Assembly: GCF_902459725.1 (NCBI RefSeq)
Contig: NZ_CABPSH010000009.1
Coordinates: 140,788-204,787 of the forward strand
Reading direction: 5' to 3'
Source of the DNA: Pandoraea eparura
Lineage (GTDB): Bacteria; Pseudomonadota; Gammaproteobacteria; Burkholderiales; Burkholderiaceae
DNA: 64,000 nt
Below the pieces are notes generated by a model. That model had not been told where the DNA came from. It made no database searches and saw nothing but the letters and a program-made list of their open reading frames with translations. Every line of letters begins with the position of its first letter. Positions within the stretch are counted from its first letter, which is position 1. A program made the translations under genes and the position numbers. This document shows positions 28,821 through 38,800 of the stretch, one piece after another.

Positions 28821-30638
28821 TCAACGTGAACGGTTACCGCCGCGATTGCCGCGGTTGCCGTGATTGCCGCCTCCCGCACCACCGCCAGTGCCGCCGGCGC
28901 GGTTGCCACCACGGCTGCGATTGCCGTTGACGTTTCCATTGACATTGCCGCCACGCGACTGGCCACCAAAACCGCCACCGCCCGCCGACGAGTTGCCGCC
29001 ACCGCCGAAGCGTCGCCCCTCACCTCGCGGCGAAGGCGTCTGTCCCGGGTAGCCGCCGCTCGGGCCAACAAAAGCCGTCAGTGGATTGGGCCGGGGACGG
29101 CGCGACTGACCGGGCTCGCGACTGAACACGCCCAAGGCCGTCTGCATCGGGTCCGGTTGACGACGCGGCTCCTTCGGTGCGCCGGATTTGCCGCCACGAC
29201 CGCCCGCACTGCTCTTATCGTCCGAGCCGGTACCCGGCATCTTCATGCCGACCGACGCGAACAGCGAGCGCACCTGCGCGTCGTCCAACTCTTCATATCG
29301 ACCGCGCTTGAGGCCGCGCGGCAGCGTCAGCGGGCCGTAACGCGTACGGATCAGACGACTCACCATCAAGCCGGCCGCATCGAACATGCGACGCACTTCG
29401 CGGTTGCGACCTTCGGTCAGCGCCACGTGATACCAGTGATTCGACCCTTCGCCGCCACCGTCCTGCAACCGCAGGAAGTTGGCCTTGCCGTCGTCCAGCT
29501 CGATGCCGTGCAGCAGTTGCTGGCGCGACGCCTCGCTCAATTGCCCCACGGTACGCACAGCGTATTCACGCTCGATGCCATAACGCGGATGCATGAACCG
29601 GTTCGCCAGATCGCCCGAGGTCGTGAGGATCAGCAGACCTTCCGTATTAAAGTCCAGGCGCCCGACAGCGAGCCACTTGGCCGTCTTCATCGGCGGCAAG
29701 CGATCGAACACCGACGCGCGGCCTTCCGGGTCGGCGTGGCTGACGATCTCGCCGGCGGGCTTGTGATAGAGCAGCACGCGCGGCGGTTTGCTCGTGATGC
29801 GGCGCTTGACAAGCTTGCCGTTGATGCGGACCTGATCGGTCGGCAGAATGCGCTGACCGATGTGCGCGGGCTCGGCGTTGACCGACACGCGCCCGGCGAG
29901 AATCAGCTCTTCCATCTCGCGACGCGATCCCATGCCCGCCTCGGCCAGCACCTTGTGCAACTTGGGCGCCTCATCGTCCGGCGACAGGACGCGGCGGTCC
30001 GCCGGACGGCGGCCACGCTTGGCAGCAGCCTTGGCATCGCCCTCGGACTCGTCGCTGTCGAAACCACCCGATGTCACGAACGCGAACAGATCGTCGTCCG
30101 CGCCCTTGCCCGCCTTGCCCCCCTTGCCGCCGCCCCCCGGACCGCCTCGGGCACCGCCCGCCGCATCCTTGCGGCCACGGCCCTTGCCACCTGGCTGCGC
30201 CTTGCCGGCCGGCCCCGCACCATTGCCGTGGGATGCACCACCGCCCTGTGAGGGCTGCGACGTTTGCGAGGCACCGTCACGCTTGCCGCCACGCGGCTTG
30301 CGCGGTGCGGCGTTGCGACCCCGCCCCTGAGCGGCCGACGGCGCGCCGTCGGCGTCCGAGGCCTGGGCCCGCGGCGCATCGCCGTGCGCGTCACTCTGCG
30401 GGGCGTCCGACGCGGCGAATTCGCCGGCACCGTCCTCGCCTTCACGCTTGGATTGCTGAGCCGCACGACGGCGGGCAATCAGACTGCGCGGACCACGGCG
30501 CAAGCCGCGGCGCGATGCTTTTTCGTCGCCGCCCTCGCCTTCCGGCGCACGGGCTTCGGCACCGGCATCGCGGGCGTGCAGGTCTTGGGATTCTTCGATT
30601 TGTTTCAACACAACCTCATTGGAAAACGGGATCGCCAT
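28821..30638 (-). CDS. rluB: 23S rRNA pseudouridine synthase, RluB type, with long N- and C-terminal extensions
   Basis: It should make pseudouridine in 23S rRNA (position 2605 in E. coli). At 605 residues it is about twice the length of E. coli RluB (291). Residues 1-225 are a low-complexity tail rich in Gly, Arg, Ala and Ser. Then come the S4 domain ([20 protein letters not shown]) and the synthase domain with the catalytic aspartate in [18 protein letters not shown] (about residue 325). The last 120 residues are Gly/Asn/Arg-rich and end in repeats such as [12 protein letters not shown]. Such tails are known in Burkholderia-group homologues and probably bind RNA. It follows scpB after 123 bases. 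Confidence 0.92.
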   Translation of the reverse strand: MAIPFSNEVVLKQIEESQDLHARDAGAEARAPEGEGGDEKASRRGLRRGPRSLIARRRAAQQSKREGEDGAGEFAASDAPQSDAHGDAPRAQASDADGAPSAAQGRGRNAAPRKPRGGKRDGASQTSQPSQGGGASHGNGAGPAGKAQPGGKGRGRKDAAGGARGGPGGGGKGGKAGKGADDDLFAFVTSGGFDSDESEGDAKAAAKRGRRPADRRVLSPDDEAPKLHKVLAEAGMGSRREMEELILAGRVSVNAEPAHIGQRILPTDQVRINGKLVKRRITSKPPRVLLYHKPAGEIVSHADPEGRASVFDRLPPMKTAKWLAVGRLDFNTEGLLILTTSGDLANRFMHPRYGIEREYAVRTVGQLSEASRQQLLHGIELDDGKANFLRLQDGGGEGSNHWYHVALTEGRNREVRRMFDAAGLMVSRLIRTRYGPLTLPRGLKRGRYEELDDAQVRSLFASVGMKMPGTGSDDKSSAGGRGGKSGAPKEPRRQPDPMQTALGVFSREPGQSRRPRPNPLTAFVGPSGGYPGQTPSPRGEGRRFGGGGNSSAGGGGFGGQSRGGNVNGNVNGNRSRGGNRAGGTGGGAGGGNHGNRGNRGGNRSR

Positions 30639-30761
30639 GGGCAGGCGTTAGGGGCTGCCCCGATCCGTGTTCGCACCATGAATGCGCGGCAACGGCTTGC
30701 CGCGACTTCGTTCTTATCGCTAACGGCCCTGCTGGTGCGCGCGACGCAATGCGCCGACGCC

Positions 30762-32012
30762 TCAGGTGCCCGTGACGAGACTCTTGTCGTCCCCGTCGCT
30801 CTCGTCGTCTTCCTGCTCGCCGGGCATGGGATGCCCGGTGGCAGGCTCGTTCGCTGCCGAGTCGGCAGCGTGCGGGGAAACCTCCTGTGTGACCGACACT
30901 GCGGGATCTGCCGCCTGCGTCGCCACGTGCTGCTCATCTTGCGGCGGATCGTCGCCGACCGGCACCACCGCATCCGATTCTTCGGAAAATTCCTTGTCCT
31001 GCGTGACCTCACCCGAGATCGCGGCCTCCGGCGACGTTGGCGCATTGTCTTGTTCGTCGTCGCAGAACGTTGCGTGCGTCGCCTCGGCCTGCGCCGCATC
31101 GACCTGCTCACTGACGTGTGCCGTGTCCGCGAGTTCCACGCGCCTCACTTGTTCCGTCGGTTCCACGGGCGCCATTGGCGTCGCCGACGCCGCGCCTGCC
31201 GGCGCCATCGCCGCCAGCACCTCGGCCGGCGCCGCCACGCCGCCTTCGCATTCGGCCATGACCGCGTCGAGCAACGCGTCTTCGGTCAGCCCGTCGTCTA
31301 CGACCGGCCGCGGGCGCTGATCTTCCGGCAGCCCTTGCGCAAGCGGCAGGTCGTCGGCGCGTGCCTGCGCCAGACGGGCCAGCGCGTCGGCATCGGCGAC
31401 GGGCACGTCATCGGACGCCACCTCATCGCCTGCCTCGCCCTCGGCGCGCTCGCCGAATTCGATGTTCTGCTGTGCGAGCAAATCGATCTGCGCCTGTGCC
31501 GCCGGATCTTCGAGCGGCGGCAGCGCATCGAGCGCGCGCAGCCCCAGATCGTCGAGAAAGTCCTTGGTCGTCGCATACAGACCGGGGCGTCCCGGCACAT
31601 CGCGATGGCCGATCACTTCGATCCAGCCACGATCCTCGAGCTGCTTGATGATCTGCGTGTTGACCGTCACGCCGCGAATCTCTTCGATATCGCCGCGCGT
31701 GACCGGCTGGCGATACGCAATGATCGCCAGCGTCTCCATCACGGCGCGCGAATACTTCGGCGGCTTCTCCGGATTCAGACGGTCAAGGTATTCACGCATG
31801 CGCGGACGGCTCTGGAAACGCCAGCCGGTGGCCAACGCCACCAATTCCACACCTCGGCCATCCCATTGCACGCGGATTTCCTCGAGCAGCGCGCGCACCG
31901 TGTCGCCAGACAAGGCGTCATTGAAAAGCTTGCGCAAATCGCCGACCTTGAGCGGCTCCTGCGCGCAAATCAACGCGGTCTCGAGGACGAGTTTCGCCTC
32001 TTGGGTATTCAT
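30762..32012 (-). CDS. scpB: Segregation and condensation protein ScpB with long acidic tail
   Basis: ScpB joins SMC and ScpA in the condensin complex that organises and segregates the chromosome. The two winged-helix domains lie in about residues 1-175, starting [20 protein letters not shown] and including [20 protein letters not shown] and [20 protein letters not shown]. The remaining 240 residues are acidic and low in complexity, rich in Asp, Glu, Ala, Val and Pro, and have no counterpart in the usual protein of about 200 residues. It lies 123 bases upstream of rluB, a common pairing. Confidence 0.93.
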   Translation of the reverse strand: MNTQEAKLVLETALICAQEPLKVGDLRKLFNDALSGDTVRALLEEIRVQWDGRGVELVALATGWRFQSRPRMREYLDRLNPEKPPKYSRAVMETLAIIAYRQPVTRGDIEEIRGVTVNTQIIKQLEDRGWIEVIGHRDVPGRPGLYATTKDFLDDLGLRALDALPPLEDPAAQAQIDLLAQQNIEFGERAEGEAGDEVASDDVPVADADALARLAQARADDLPLAQGLPEDQRPRPVVDDGLTEDALLDAVMAECEGGVAAPAEVLAAMAPAGAASATPMAPVEPTEQVRRVELADTAHVSEQVDAAQAEATHATFCDDEQDNAPTSPEAAISGEVTQDKEFSEESDAVVPVGDDPPQDEQHVATQAADPAVSVTQEVSPHAADSAANEPATGHPMPGEQEDDESDGDDKSLVTGT

Positions 32013-32339
32013 GTGCGACTAAGCAGACCGGGGGCTTGGCGACCCGGTATCAGGAATAAATGGATGCTTGGAACACGAGAAACGGTCGTAACCGCTTCGC
32101 ATAAGCGCGCGCCCAATTGTGTTCGGTCGTAGTGACGGCGGCGCGACCTGAATGCTTCGAAACGACCTGCCGGGAAAACGCCCAGGCCGACAGTGCGGCG
32201 AGACGGACGTCCGGTATGTGCGCAATTATTACTGAAACACCGACGCCCGTAAAGCGCCGTCGTCATCCCGACGCAGAGAAAGGGAAAACGATAGGTCAAC
32301 GCCCCATGATAGACTCCTCAAAAAACTTCAGGGGCCCCC
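32013..32339. promoter_or_regulatory. Divergent gap between scpB and the fnr-type gene
   Basis: This 327-base stretch separates divergent starts, so it should carry both promoters. I found no convincing -35/-10 pair, no hairpin terminator and no full FNR-type dyad (TTGAT-N4-ATCAA). Short open frames across it overlap the scpB start and have no credible coding signal. Confidence 0.4.
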
Positions 32340-33068
32340 ATGACCACAGAGATCGGCCGCATTCCCGTTGCTCAGCCCCGCTGTTCCACCTGTTCGCTCG
32401 GCCAGTTCTGTTTGCCGGTGGGCATCCCGGCGCCCGAGCTGGAACGACTTGACGCTCTTGTGAGCGAGCGCCGTCGCCTCAAGAAGGGCGAAGTGCTGTA
32501 TCACGCCAACGACGATTTGCACGCCGTCTACGGGATTCGCTTTGGCTCGCTAAAAAGCTGCGTCACGGCCCCCGATGGCCGCGAGCAGGTCGTCGGCTTC
32601 CACCTTCAGGGCGAACTCATCGGCCTGGATGCCGTGGCCGACCACCATCATCCGAGCACGGCCATTGCGCTCGAAGACAGTGAACTGTGCATCGCGCGCT
32701 TCGGCGAGCTGGAGACACTGTCGCGTCAGGTGCCGTCGCTGCAGCGTCAGTTACACCGCCTGATGAGCCAGGAAATCCGCAACGAGCACCAGCAATTGCT
32801 CGCGCTCGGCACGATGCGCGCCGAGGAGCGTCTGGCCGTTTTCCTGCTCAACCTGTCCGAGCGACTGTCCGCGCGTGGCTATTCAGCCAACGAGTTCGTG
32901 TTGCGCATGAGCCGCGAGGAAATCGGAAGTTTCCTCGGTCTCAAGCTCGAAACCGTCAGCCGCCTGTTTTCGCGTTTTGCGCAAAACGGCATGATCGAAA
33001 TCCGGCAGCGCCACGTCAAGATCGTCGATGCGGCCGCCCTGCACGAACTCGCCGGCGTTCCCTGCTGA
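32340..33068 (+). CDS. fnr: FNR/CRP-family oxygen-responsive regulator
   Basis: It is probably an oxygen-sensing activator of anaerobic and microaerobic genes. The 242-residue protein has the four cysteines expected for a [4Fe-4S] cluster: Cys15, Cys18 and Cys24 in PRCSTCSLGQFC and Cys117 in EDSELCIARF, aligned with the E. coli FNR set. The cyclic-nucleotide-like fold includes GFHLQGELIGLDAVADHHHP. The helix-turn-helix near residues 190-215 has LGLKLETVSRLFSRF, with the Glu-x-x-Ser-Arg contacts that read TTGAT half-sites. It is divergent from scpB. In related genomes the symbol varies (fnr, anr, btr). Confidence 0.92.
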   Translation: MTTEIGRIPVAQPRCSTCSLGQFCLPVGIPAPELERLDALVSERRRLKKGEVLYHANDDLHAVYGIRFGSLKSCVTAPDGREQVVGFHLQGELIGLDAVADHHHPSTAIALEDSELCIARFGELETLSRQVPSLQRQLHRLMSQEIRNEHQQLLALGTMRAEERLAVFLLNLSERLSARGYSANEFVLRMSREEIGSFLGLKLETVSRLFSRFAQNGMIEIRQRHVKIVDAAALHELAGVPC

Positions 33069-33340
33069 GGTCCGCCACCGGGGACGCGCCCCTGCCCCCG
33101 TGCCCCCGCGACTTCGCGCACCACCAAGGTGCCCTCGCGCGGCGTCGCTGGCCACAGACTCCCGATACGTTACCGATAGGCTAGCGGCGCCGCGACGGCG
33201 GCGTCTTGCGCCAGGTCAAGTGCCGTACGCGCGATGTCGTCATCCCGACGTTCGACAAGCCTCGGCAAACCCTCCATAATCGGCGCGTTCGCCAGGCCCC
33301 ACCCACCGCCTGGCGCTCCACTCCGTCGGAGGCCGCCGTT

Positions 33341-33775
33341 ATGCCCGCTGCCATTTTTCTGAGTCCGGAAGACGCCGAGCACGCCTACTATGAAGCGCTG
33401 CGTACCGGCGATACCGATACGTTGATGGATGTCTGGTCGGAAGACGAGGAAATCGTCTGCATTCACCCCGCGGGCCCTCGCCACGTCGGCCCCGCAGCCG
33501 TTCGCGCGAGTTGGCAGGAGATCCTCGCCAAGGAGGGGTTGCACGTGACGGTGAGTCATCTCCAGGTGGCGCGCAATCCCCTGTGCGCCGTCCATAACGT
33601 ACTGGAGCAGGTGCAGGTCGAGACCCGCCCCGAAGCCCGATACGCGTTTGTGCTCGCCACCAACGTCTACATGAAGGAGGCCGACGGCTGGCGGCTCGTG
33701 CTGCACCACGCCAGCCCGGCGATCGGTCACGAGGACAACGGCGCACAGCTCACGCGGCCCCATCATCTGCACTGA
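33341..33775 (+). CDS. SnoaL/DUF4440-like protein of the NTF2 fold
   Basis: The 144-residue protein has the cone-shaped NTF2/SnoaL-like fold judged from its start, SPEDAEHAYYEALRTGDTDT, followed by LMDVWSEDEEIVCIHPAGPR and the C-terminal strands YAFVLATNVYMKEADGWRLV and LHHASPA. Family members include small enzymes and ligand-binding proteins, so no reaction can be given. The ATG at 33341 has GGAGG about nine bases upstream; the longer open frame to 33206 is not supported. It ends 46 bases from the convergent molybdopterin-binding-fold gene. Confidence 0.82.
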   Translation: MPAAIFLSPEDAEHAYYEALRTGDTDTLMDVWSEDEEIVCIHPAGPRHVGPAAVRASWQEILAKEGLHVTVSHLQVARNPLCAVHNVLEQVQVETRPEARYAFVLATNVYMKEADGWRLVLHHASPAIGHEDNGAQLTRPHHLH

Positions 33776-33821
33776 CGCCCCAAGCGCTCACGCGCCCCGT
33801 GCGTCGGTCGACCGGTGCCGG

Positions 33822-34661
33822 TCAGTTGCCCGACGGCAGCGTCCCCTCCGGCAGCGCGAGCGCCTCGCTCGGATGCACGATCTCGCCGCTGAGCGCATTC
33901 ACGCCGGCGATCAGTCGCTCGAACGCCGCACCGACCAGCGCGGGGTCGCCCTTCACCCCGAGATCGATGTGACGGCGCGCGTAGATTGCCCCGCGCTGCG
34001 CGTCGCCCACGCTGGGCAGGCTGAACACTTTCACGCCGTCGTATTCGGCTTCGATGGCTTCCATGAGCGGCGTCAACGTCGACTCGGCCAACCCGAACAC
34101 CAGCACCGATCGCTCGGCGTGTTTCGTCAGGTGATGCAACTCGGCGTAGTCCGTATCGAGCACCCACGCCATCATCGGCCACGCCATGACCGGAAACCCC
34201 GGCATGAAGTGATGCTGTTCGACCGAGAACCCGGGAATCTTGTTGTACGGATTCGGCAGTACACGCGCACCGACCGGAAACTCCCCCATCTTCAGGCGAT
34301 GCCGATTGTCGGGCAGACTCATGTCCGCGCGGCCGTCAGGGCTGGTTTCGGCAATGCGCTCCATGATGAGCGCCTCGGCTTGCGGCGTGAGTACGAGCGG
34401 AACGTTGAGCGCCGCCGCCGCACACTGACGCGTGTGATCGTCGGGCGTCGCCCCGATGCCGCCGGTGACGAAAACGATGTCCTCGCTCGCGAACGTGCGT
34501 CGAAGCGTGGCCGTGATGCGCTCGGGGTCGTCGCCCACATATTCGGCCCAGCCGAGCCGCATGCCGCGCTCGGTGAGCAACTCGACGATCTTGGAGAGAT
34601 GTTTGTCTTGACGGCGCCCCGAGAGGATCTCGTCGCCGATGATGATGATGCCGACCGCCAT
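33822..34661 (-). CDS. CinA-like molybdopterin-binding-domain protein
   Basis: The protein (279 residues) belongs to the MoaB/Mog fold family related to the N-terminal half of CinA. Supporting segments are VGIIIIGDEILSGRRQDKHL at the start, VFVTGGIGATPDDHTRQCAA (about residues 63-82) with the family GGxGxTxDD motif, and FPVGARVLPNPYNKIPGF. It lacks the C-terminal nicotinamide-nucleotide amidase domain of full CinA. The biological role of the stand-alone form is not settled; molybdopterin binding is only presumed from the fold. The EI24 gene lies upstream on the same strand, 87 bases away. Confidence 0.85.
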   Translation of the reverse strand: MAVGIIIIGDEILSGRRQDKHLSKIVELLTERGMRLGWAEYVGDDPERITATLRRTFASEDIVFVTGGIGATPDDHTRQCAAAALNVPLVLTPQAEALIMERIAETSPDGRADMSLPDNRHRLKMGEFPVGARVLPNPYNKIPGFSVEQHHFMPGFPVMAWPMMAWVLDTDYAELHHLTKHAERSVLVFGLAESTLTPLMEAIEAEYDGVKVFSLPSVGDAQRGAIYARRHIDLGVKGDPALVGAAFERLIAGVNALSGEIVHPSEALALPEGTLPSGN

Positions 34662-34748
34662 GATGCTTCCTTTGTCTTGTCGTCAGAGCCTGGGGGGAGC
34701 GCGCGGCGCCGCCCGGCCGCAGCGCGCAGTGACACGATTGTGCCACTT

Positions 34749-35669
34749 TCACGGCGAACCGTTCGATGACCCCGGCCCCGGCGGCAACGCCGGCGGCAAG
34801 TCCTCGCTCTCGTGCGACGGCAGGCTCGCCACGGGCAGCACCGTTGCCGCGAGCATGGGCTCGTGGCGGGCCGCCTCGGCCGCGCGCAATCGCGACAGCG
34901 CCCGCAGGCAATAGTGCGCAAACCACAGCGCCGAAAACACGAAGATCACCACGTACAACCAGATCGCCAGCAACGCGATCACCGGGAACATGACGATCAT
35001 GATGACGGACGACACCCACAGCAGTGTCGGCAGCGAGCCAAGCAGCCCGGTCGCCACGCCAATCACGAGCAGCGGCAGACGTCGTTCGCGCACGATCCGG
35101 CGACGCTCCTCCGCGCTCGCGTGGAACGCCAGCGCGTCATACGTCATCACGCGATAGGTGAGCCAGCCCCACAAGAGCGGCGGCACGATGGCGAAAAACG
35201 GCGGCACGAGCCACAGCGGCAGCGTGAGCAGCGCGGCCACGAGAAAGACCACCGTGGCGCCCAGCGACTGCCCGAGGCTGCCCCAGAACGAGCCACCCTG
35301 GCGCGCTTCCAGATGAATGAAGTGGCGACGCGAGAGATGGCGCAGCACCGCCGGCATCGACCAGCCCGCGATGAGCAGCAAGGCGGTGACCACGATCAGC
35401 GGGATGAGCAGTGCCACGAGAATGAACGGCGCGAGCGCCATGCGCACGCTATCGACGCCGAAATAGCCGAAGAAGCGGTAGATCCACTGGGTGAACTGCC
35501 ACTGTTCGAGCCAGACGCGCAGAAAATCGGTGAACGGCTCCCAGCCGAACCAGATCACGGCGCCCCAGATGAGGCCGGAGACCACAAAGGGCATGGCGGT
35601 GAGCCACAACATGCGCGGATGCAGCAGGCTCACGAGCGCGCGGCCAAGCGCGCGAAGAATGTCATTCAT
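34749..35669 (-). CDS. EI24-domain inner-membrane protein
   Basis: The 306-residue product from the ATG at 35669 starts MNDILRALGRALVSLLHPRM and resembles the EI24/CysZ-like family. About six hydrophobic segments are seen (residues 19-42, 80-104, 137-157, 160-180, 208-228 and 231-256 roughly). The family is linked in some bacteria with sulfate uptake (CysZ), but members vary; the sulfate genes of this window are far away, so no substrate can be given. The last 45 residues are Pro/Ser-rich and cytoplasmic-looking. A longer frame to 35735 is not needed. Confidence 0.82.
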   Translation of the reverse strand: MNDILRALGRALVSLLHPRMLWLTAMPFVVSGLIWGAVIWFGWEPFTDFLRVWLEQWQFTQWIYRFFGYFGVDSVRMALAPFILVALLIPLIVVTALLLIAGWSMPAVLRHLSRRHFIHLEARQGGSFWGSLGQSLGATVVFLVAALLTLPLWLVPPFFAIVPPLLWGWLTYRVMTYDALAFHASAEERRRIVRERRLPLLVIGVATGLLGSLPTLLWVSSVIMIVMFPVIALLAIWLYVVIFVFSALWFAHYCLRALSRLRAAEAARHEPMLAATVLPVASLPSHESEDLPPALPPGPGSSNGSP

Positions 35670-35890
35670 GCAGTTTCGATACGGTCGGTGCCGTCGGTAC
35701 GAGAATCGGAATCCATCGCGCTGCGGGGCGTACACCCAGCGCCGACGCGTCGTGCCAGCGCGGCACGCACGAACAGGCGCTTGCGCCGGCGCCCGGTCGG
35801 TCAGCCCCTCGCGGCGATGTCCCGATGTTACAGCACCGGGGCGTGGACGAAAAAATAGATCCCGTGCGAGGAACGTCCGAGCGCAGCGCC

Positions 35891-38800
35891 TCAGCGTTGC
35901 AAGGCCTCCCAGACCTTATGCAGGCGCTTGACCGAAACTGGCATGGGCGTGCGCAACTCCTGAGCGAAGAGCGAGACGCGCAACTCCTCGAGCAGCCAGC
36001 GAAACTCCTCGAGTCGCGCGTCGCCCTGATCGCGGCGTTGCGACGTTGCCCGCTGCCAGTTTTGCAGCAACGGCCCCAGTTCGCTCATGGCACGGGCGTC
36101 GCGCGACGGATCCGCCTTGAGCTTGTCGATGCGCCCGGCCATCGCCTTCAGATAGCGCGGGAAATGCGCCAGTTGCGCGTAAGGCGTATCGATCAGGAAT
36201 CGCTTGCCGATCAGCCGTTGCAACTGCGCCGTCAGATCCGCATGCGCCTGCGCAAACGGCTTGGCCTGCGCCAGCTTCTTCTGCAATGTCGCGTACTCGG
36301 TGAGAATCTGCCCGGCCAGTCGAGCGATCTCCTGGGCGAGCAGGGTGAGACGTCCCCGCCCCTCATCCTTGCGCGCCACGAACGACGCGTTATCGCTCGG
36401 CCACGGCAACGGAAGACACGCGCGCTCCAGCGCCAGATCGACGATCTGCTCACGCAATTCCTCTTGCGTGCCCAGGTTCATGTACTGCATCGCCATTTGC
36501 TGCAGGCCCGGGATGTTCTTCTCCAGGTACTTCACCTGCTCGCGCAGTTGAATCGCGAAGAGCCGGCGCAGACCCGCGCGATGCTGACGCTGCGCCTCGT
36601 CGGGATCGTCGAACACTTCGAGATCGCAGTGGTCGCTACGGTCGACCAACGCGGGGTAGCCGAACAATGTTTGACCGCCGCGCCGGATCTCCAGCATCTC
36701 GGGGAGTTCGCCGAAGCTCCACGTCGTGAGATTGTCGTAGCGACCGGGCTCGACGGCCGCCGCCGACGGTGGCCCCCCCTCGCCCGTCCGCCCCGCCCGC
36801 CCCGGCGCGCCATGCACCTCGCCGCGCCCTGCCGGGGACGTCGCCGCCAATGCACGCTGCGCATCGGACTCGACAACGGAGCCACGGGTCGGCGTCGCGC
36901 CGCTTTGCGCCGCCAACTGCTGGAACGTGCGCTGCGCCTGCTGGCCGAGTTCCGCACGCAGTTGCGGGAGGTTGCGGCCCATGCCGAGTTGGCGCCCGTG
37001 CTCGTCGATTACCTTGAAGTTCATCGACAGGTGCGCCGGGAGCATTTCGAGCTTGAAGTCGCTGGACTTGAGCATGAGGCCGGTCTGTTCGCGCGCGTCG
37101 GCGATGAGGGCATCGAGCAACGCCCCCTGCCCGAACGTGGCCCGCTCGACGAAGCCCGCCGCCGATTCGGGCAACGGCACGAAGTGACGCCGAAGCTTCT
37201 GAGGCAGCGACTTCATCAGCAGATGCGTCTTTTCCTTGAGCATGCCCGGCACCAGCCATTCGCAGCGGCGTGCATCGACCTGGTTGAGCGCGTAGAGCGG
37301 CACGGCGAGCGTCACGCCATCGCGCGGCGAGCCCGGCTCGAAGTGATACGTGAGCACCATATCGATGCCCGCAATCGCCGTCTTCTTCGGGAACAGGTCG
37401 GTGGTCACGCCCGCCGCCTCGTGACGCATCAGATCGTCGCGCACGAGGTAGAGCAGTTTCGGCGCGCCCTTGGCCGTTTCGCGATACCAATGCTCGAAGC
37501 TTGCGCCGTCGTAGAGATCGGCGGGAACATGGGCGTCGTAATACGCGAAGATCAGTTCGTCGTCGACGAGCACGTCCTGGCGGCGCGACTTGTGTTCGAG
37601 CTGTTCGATGTCGGCGATCAGCTTGCGATTGTGGGCATAGAACGGGAGCTTGGTCTCCCATTCGCCCTCCACGAACGCACTGCGCAGAAAGATCTCACGG
37701 GCGCGACGCGGGTCGCGCGGGCCGAAGTTCATCCGGCGGCGCGCATAGATCGTCAGGCCGTAGAGCATGCCGCGCTCGTAGGCCACGACTTGCGCGGCCT
37801 TCTTCTCCCAATGCGCGTCGGACAGCGACGTTTTCACCAGATGCTTGCCCACGCGTTCGATCCATTCCGGCTCGATGCGGGCAATGCAGCGCGCGTAGAG
37901 GCGGCTCGTCTCGACGAGTTCGCCGGCCATCACCCAGCGGCCGGCCTTCTTCACGAGCGACGATCCGGGCCAGATGTGGAACTTGATGCCGTGCGCGCCG
38001 AGGAAATGCGGATCGTCGTCGGCCTTGCAGCCGATATTGCCGAGCAGCCCCGCGAGCAGGGCGAGGTGCACCTGTTCGTAGGTGGCCTCCGACGCATTGA
38101 TACGCCAGCCCTGTTCGCGCACGACGGTGAGCAACTGGCTGTGCACGTCGCGCCATTCGCGCAGACGCAATTGCGACAGGAAGTTGTCGCGGCAGGCCTG
38201 TCCGAGCAGACGGTTCGACTTCTTGTGCGCGATCGCCTCTTCGAACCACTGCCAGATCTTGAGCCACGAGAGAAATTCGGAGCGTTCGTCGGCAAACTTG
38301 CGATGGGCGTTGTCGGCGGCCTCCTGAGCCTCGATGGGCCGGTCGCGCGGGTCTTGCACCGCCAGCGCGCTCGCGATGATGAGGACTTCGCGCAGCGACT
38401 GCTGGTCGCGCGCCGCGAGAATCATGCGCCCCACGCGCGGATCGAGCGGCAGACGCGCCAGTTCGCGCCCGAGTGGCGTGAGCTGGTTGGTGTCGTCGAC
38501 CGCGCCGAGTTCGCCCAGCAGTTGATAGCCGTCGGCGATGGCCCGGCCGGGCGGCGGCTCGATGAACGGAAATTCCTCGACCTTGGCCAGGCGCAGCGAC
38601 TGCATGCGCAGAATGACGGCGGCCAGCGACGAGCGCAGGATTTCCGGATCCGTGAAGCGCACGCGCGCCTGGAAGTCGGCCTCGTCGTACAGGCGAATGC
38701 ACACACCGTCGGCCACGCGGCCGCAACGCCCGGCGCGCTGGTTGGCGGCCGCCTGCGAGATCGGCTCGATCTGCAGTTGCTCGACCTTGTTGCGGTACGA

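Noticed and set aside
32009..32299. 96-codon minus-strand frame upstream of scpB
   Set aside because: It overlaps the scpB start, has no ribosome binding site and a composition unlike the neighbouring genes.
32013..32339. FNR autoregulatory site upstream of the fnr-type gene
   Set aside because: I looked for TTGAT-N4-ATCAA and found no acceptable match in this gap.
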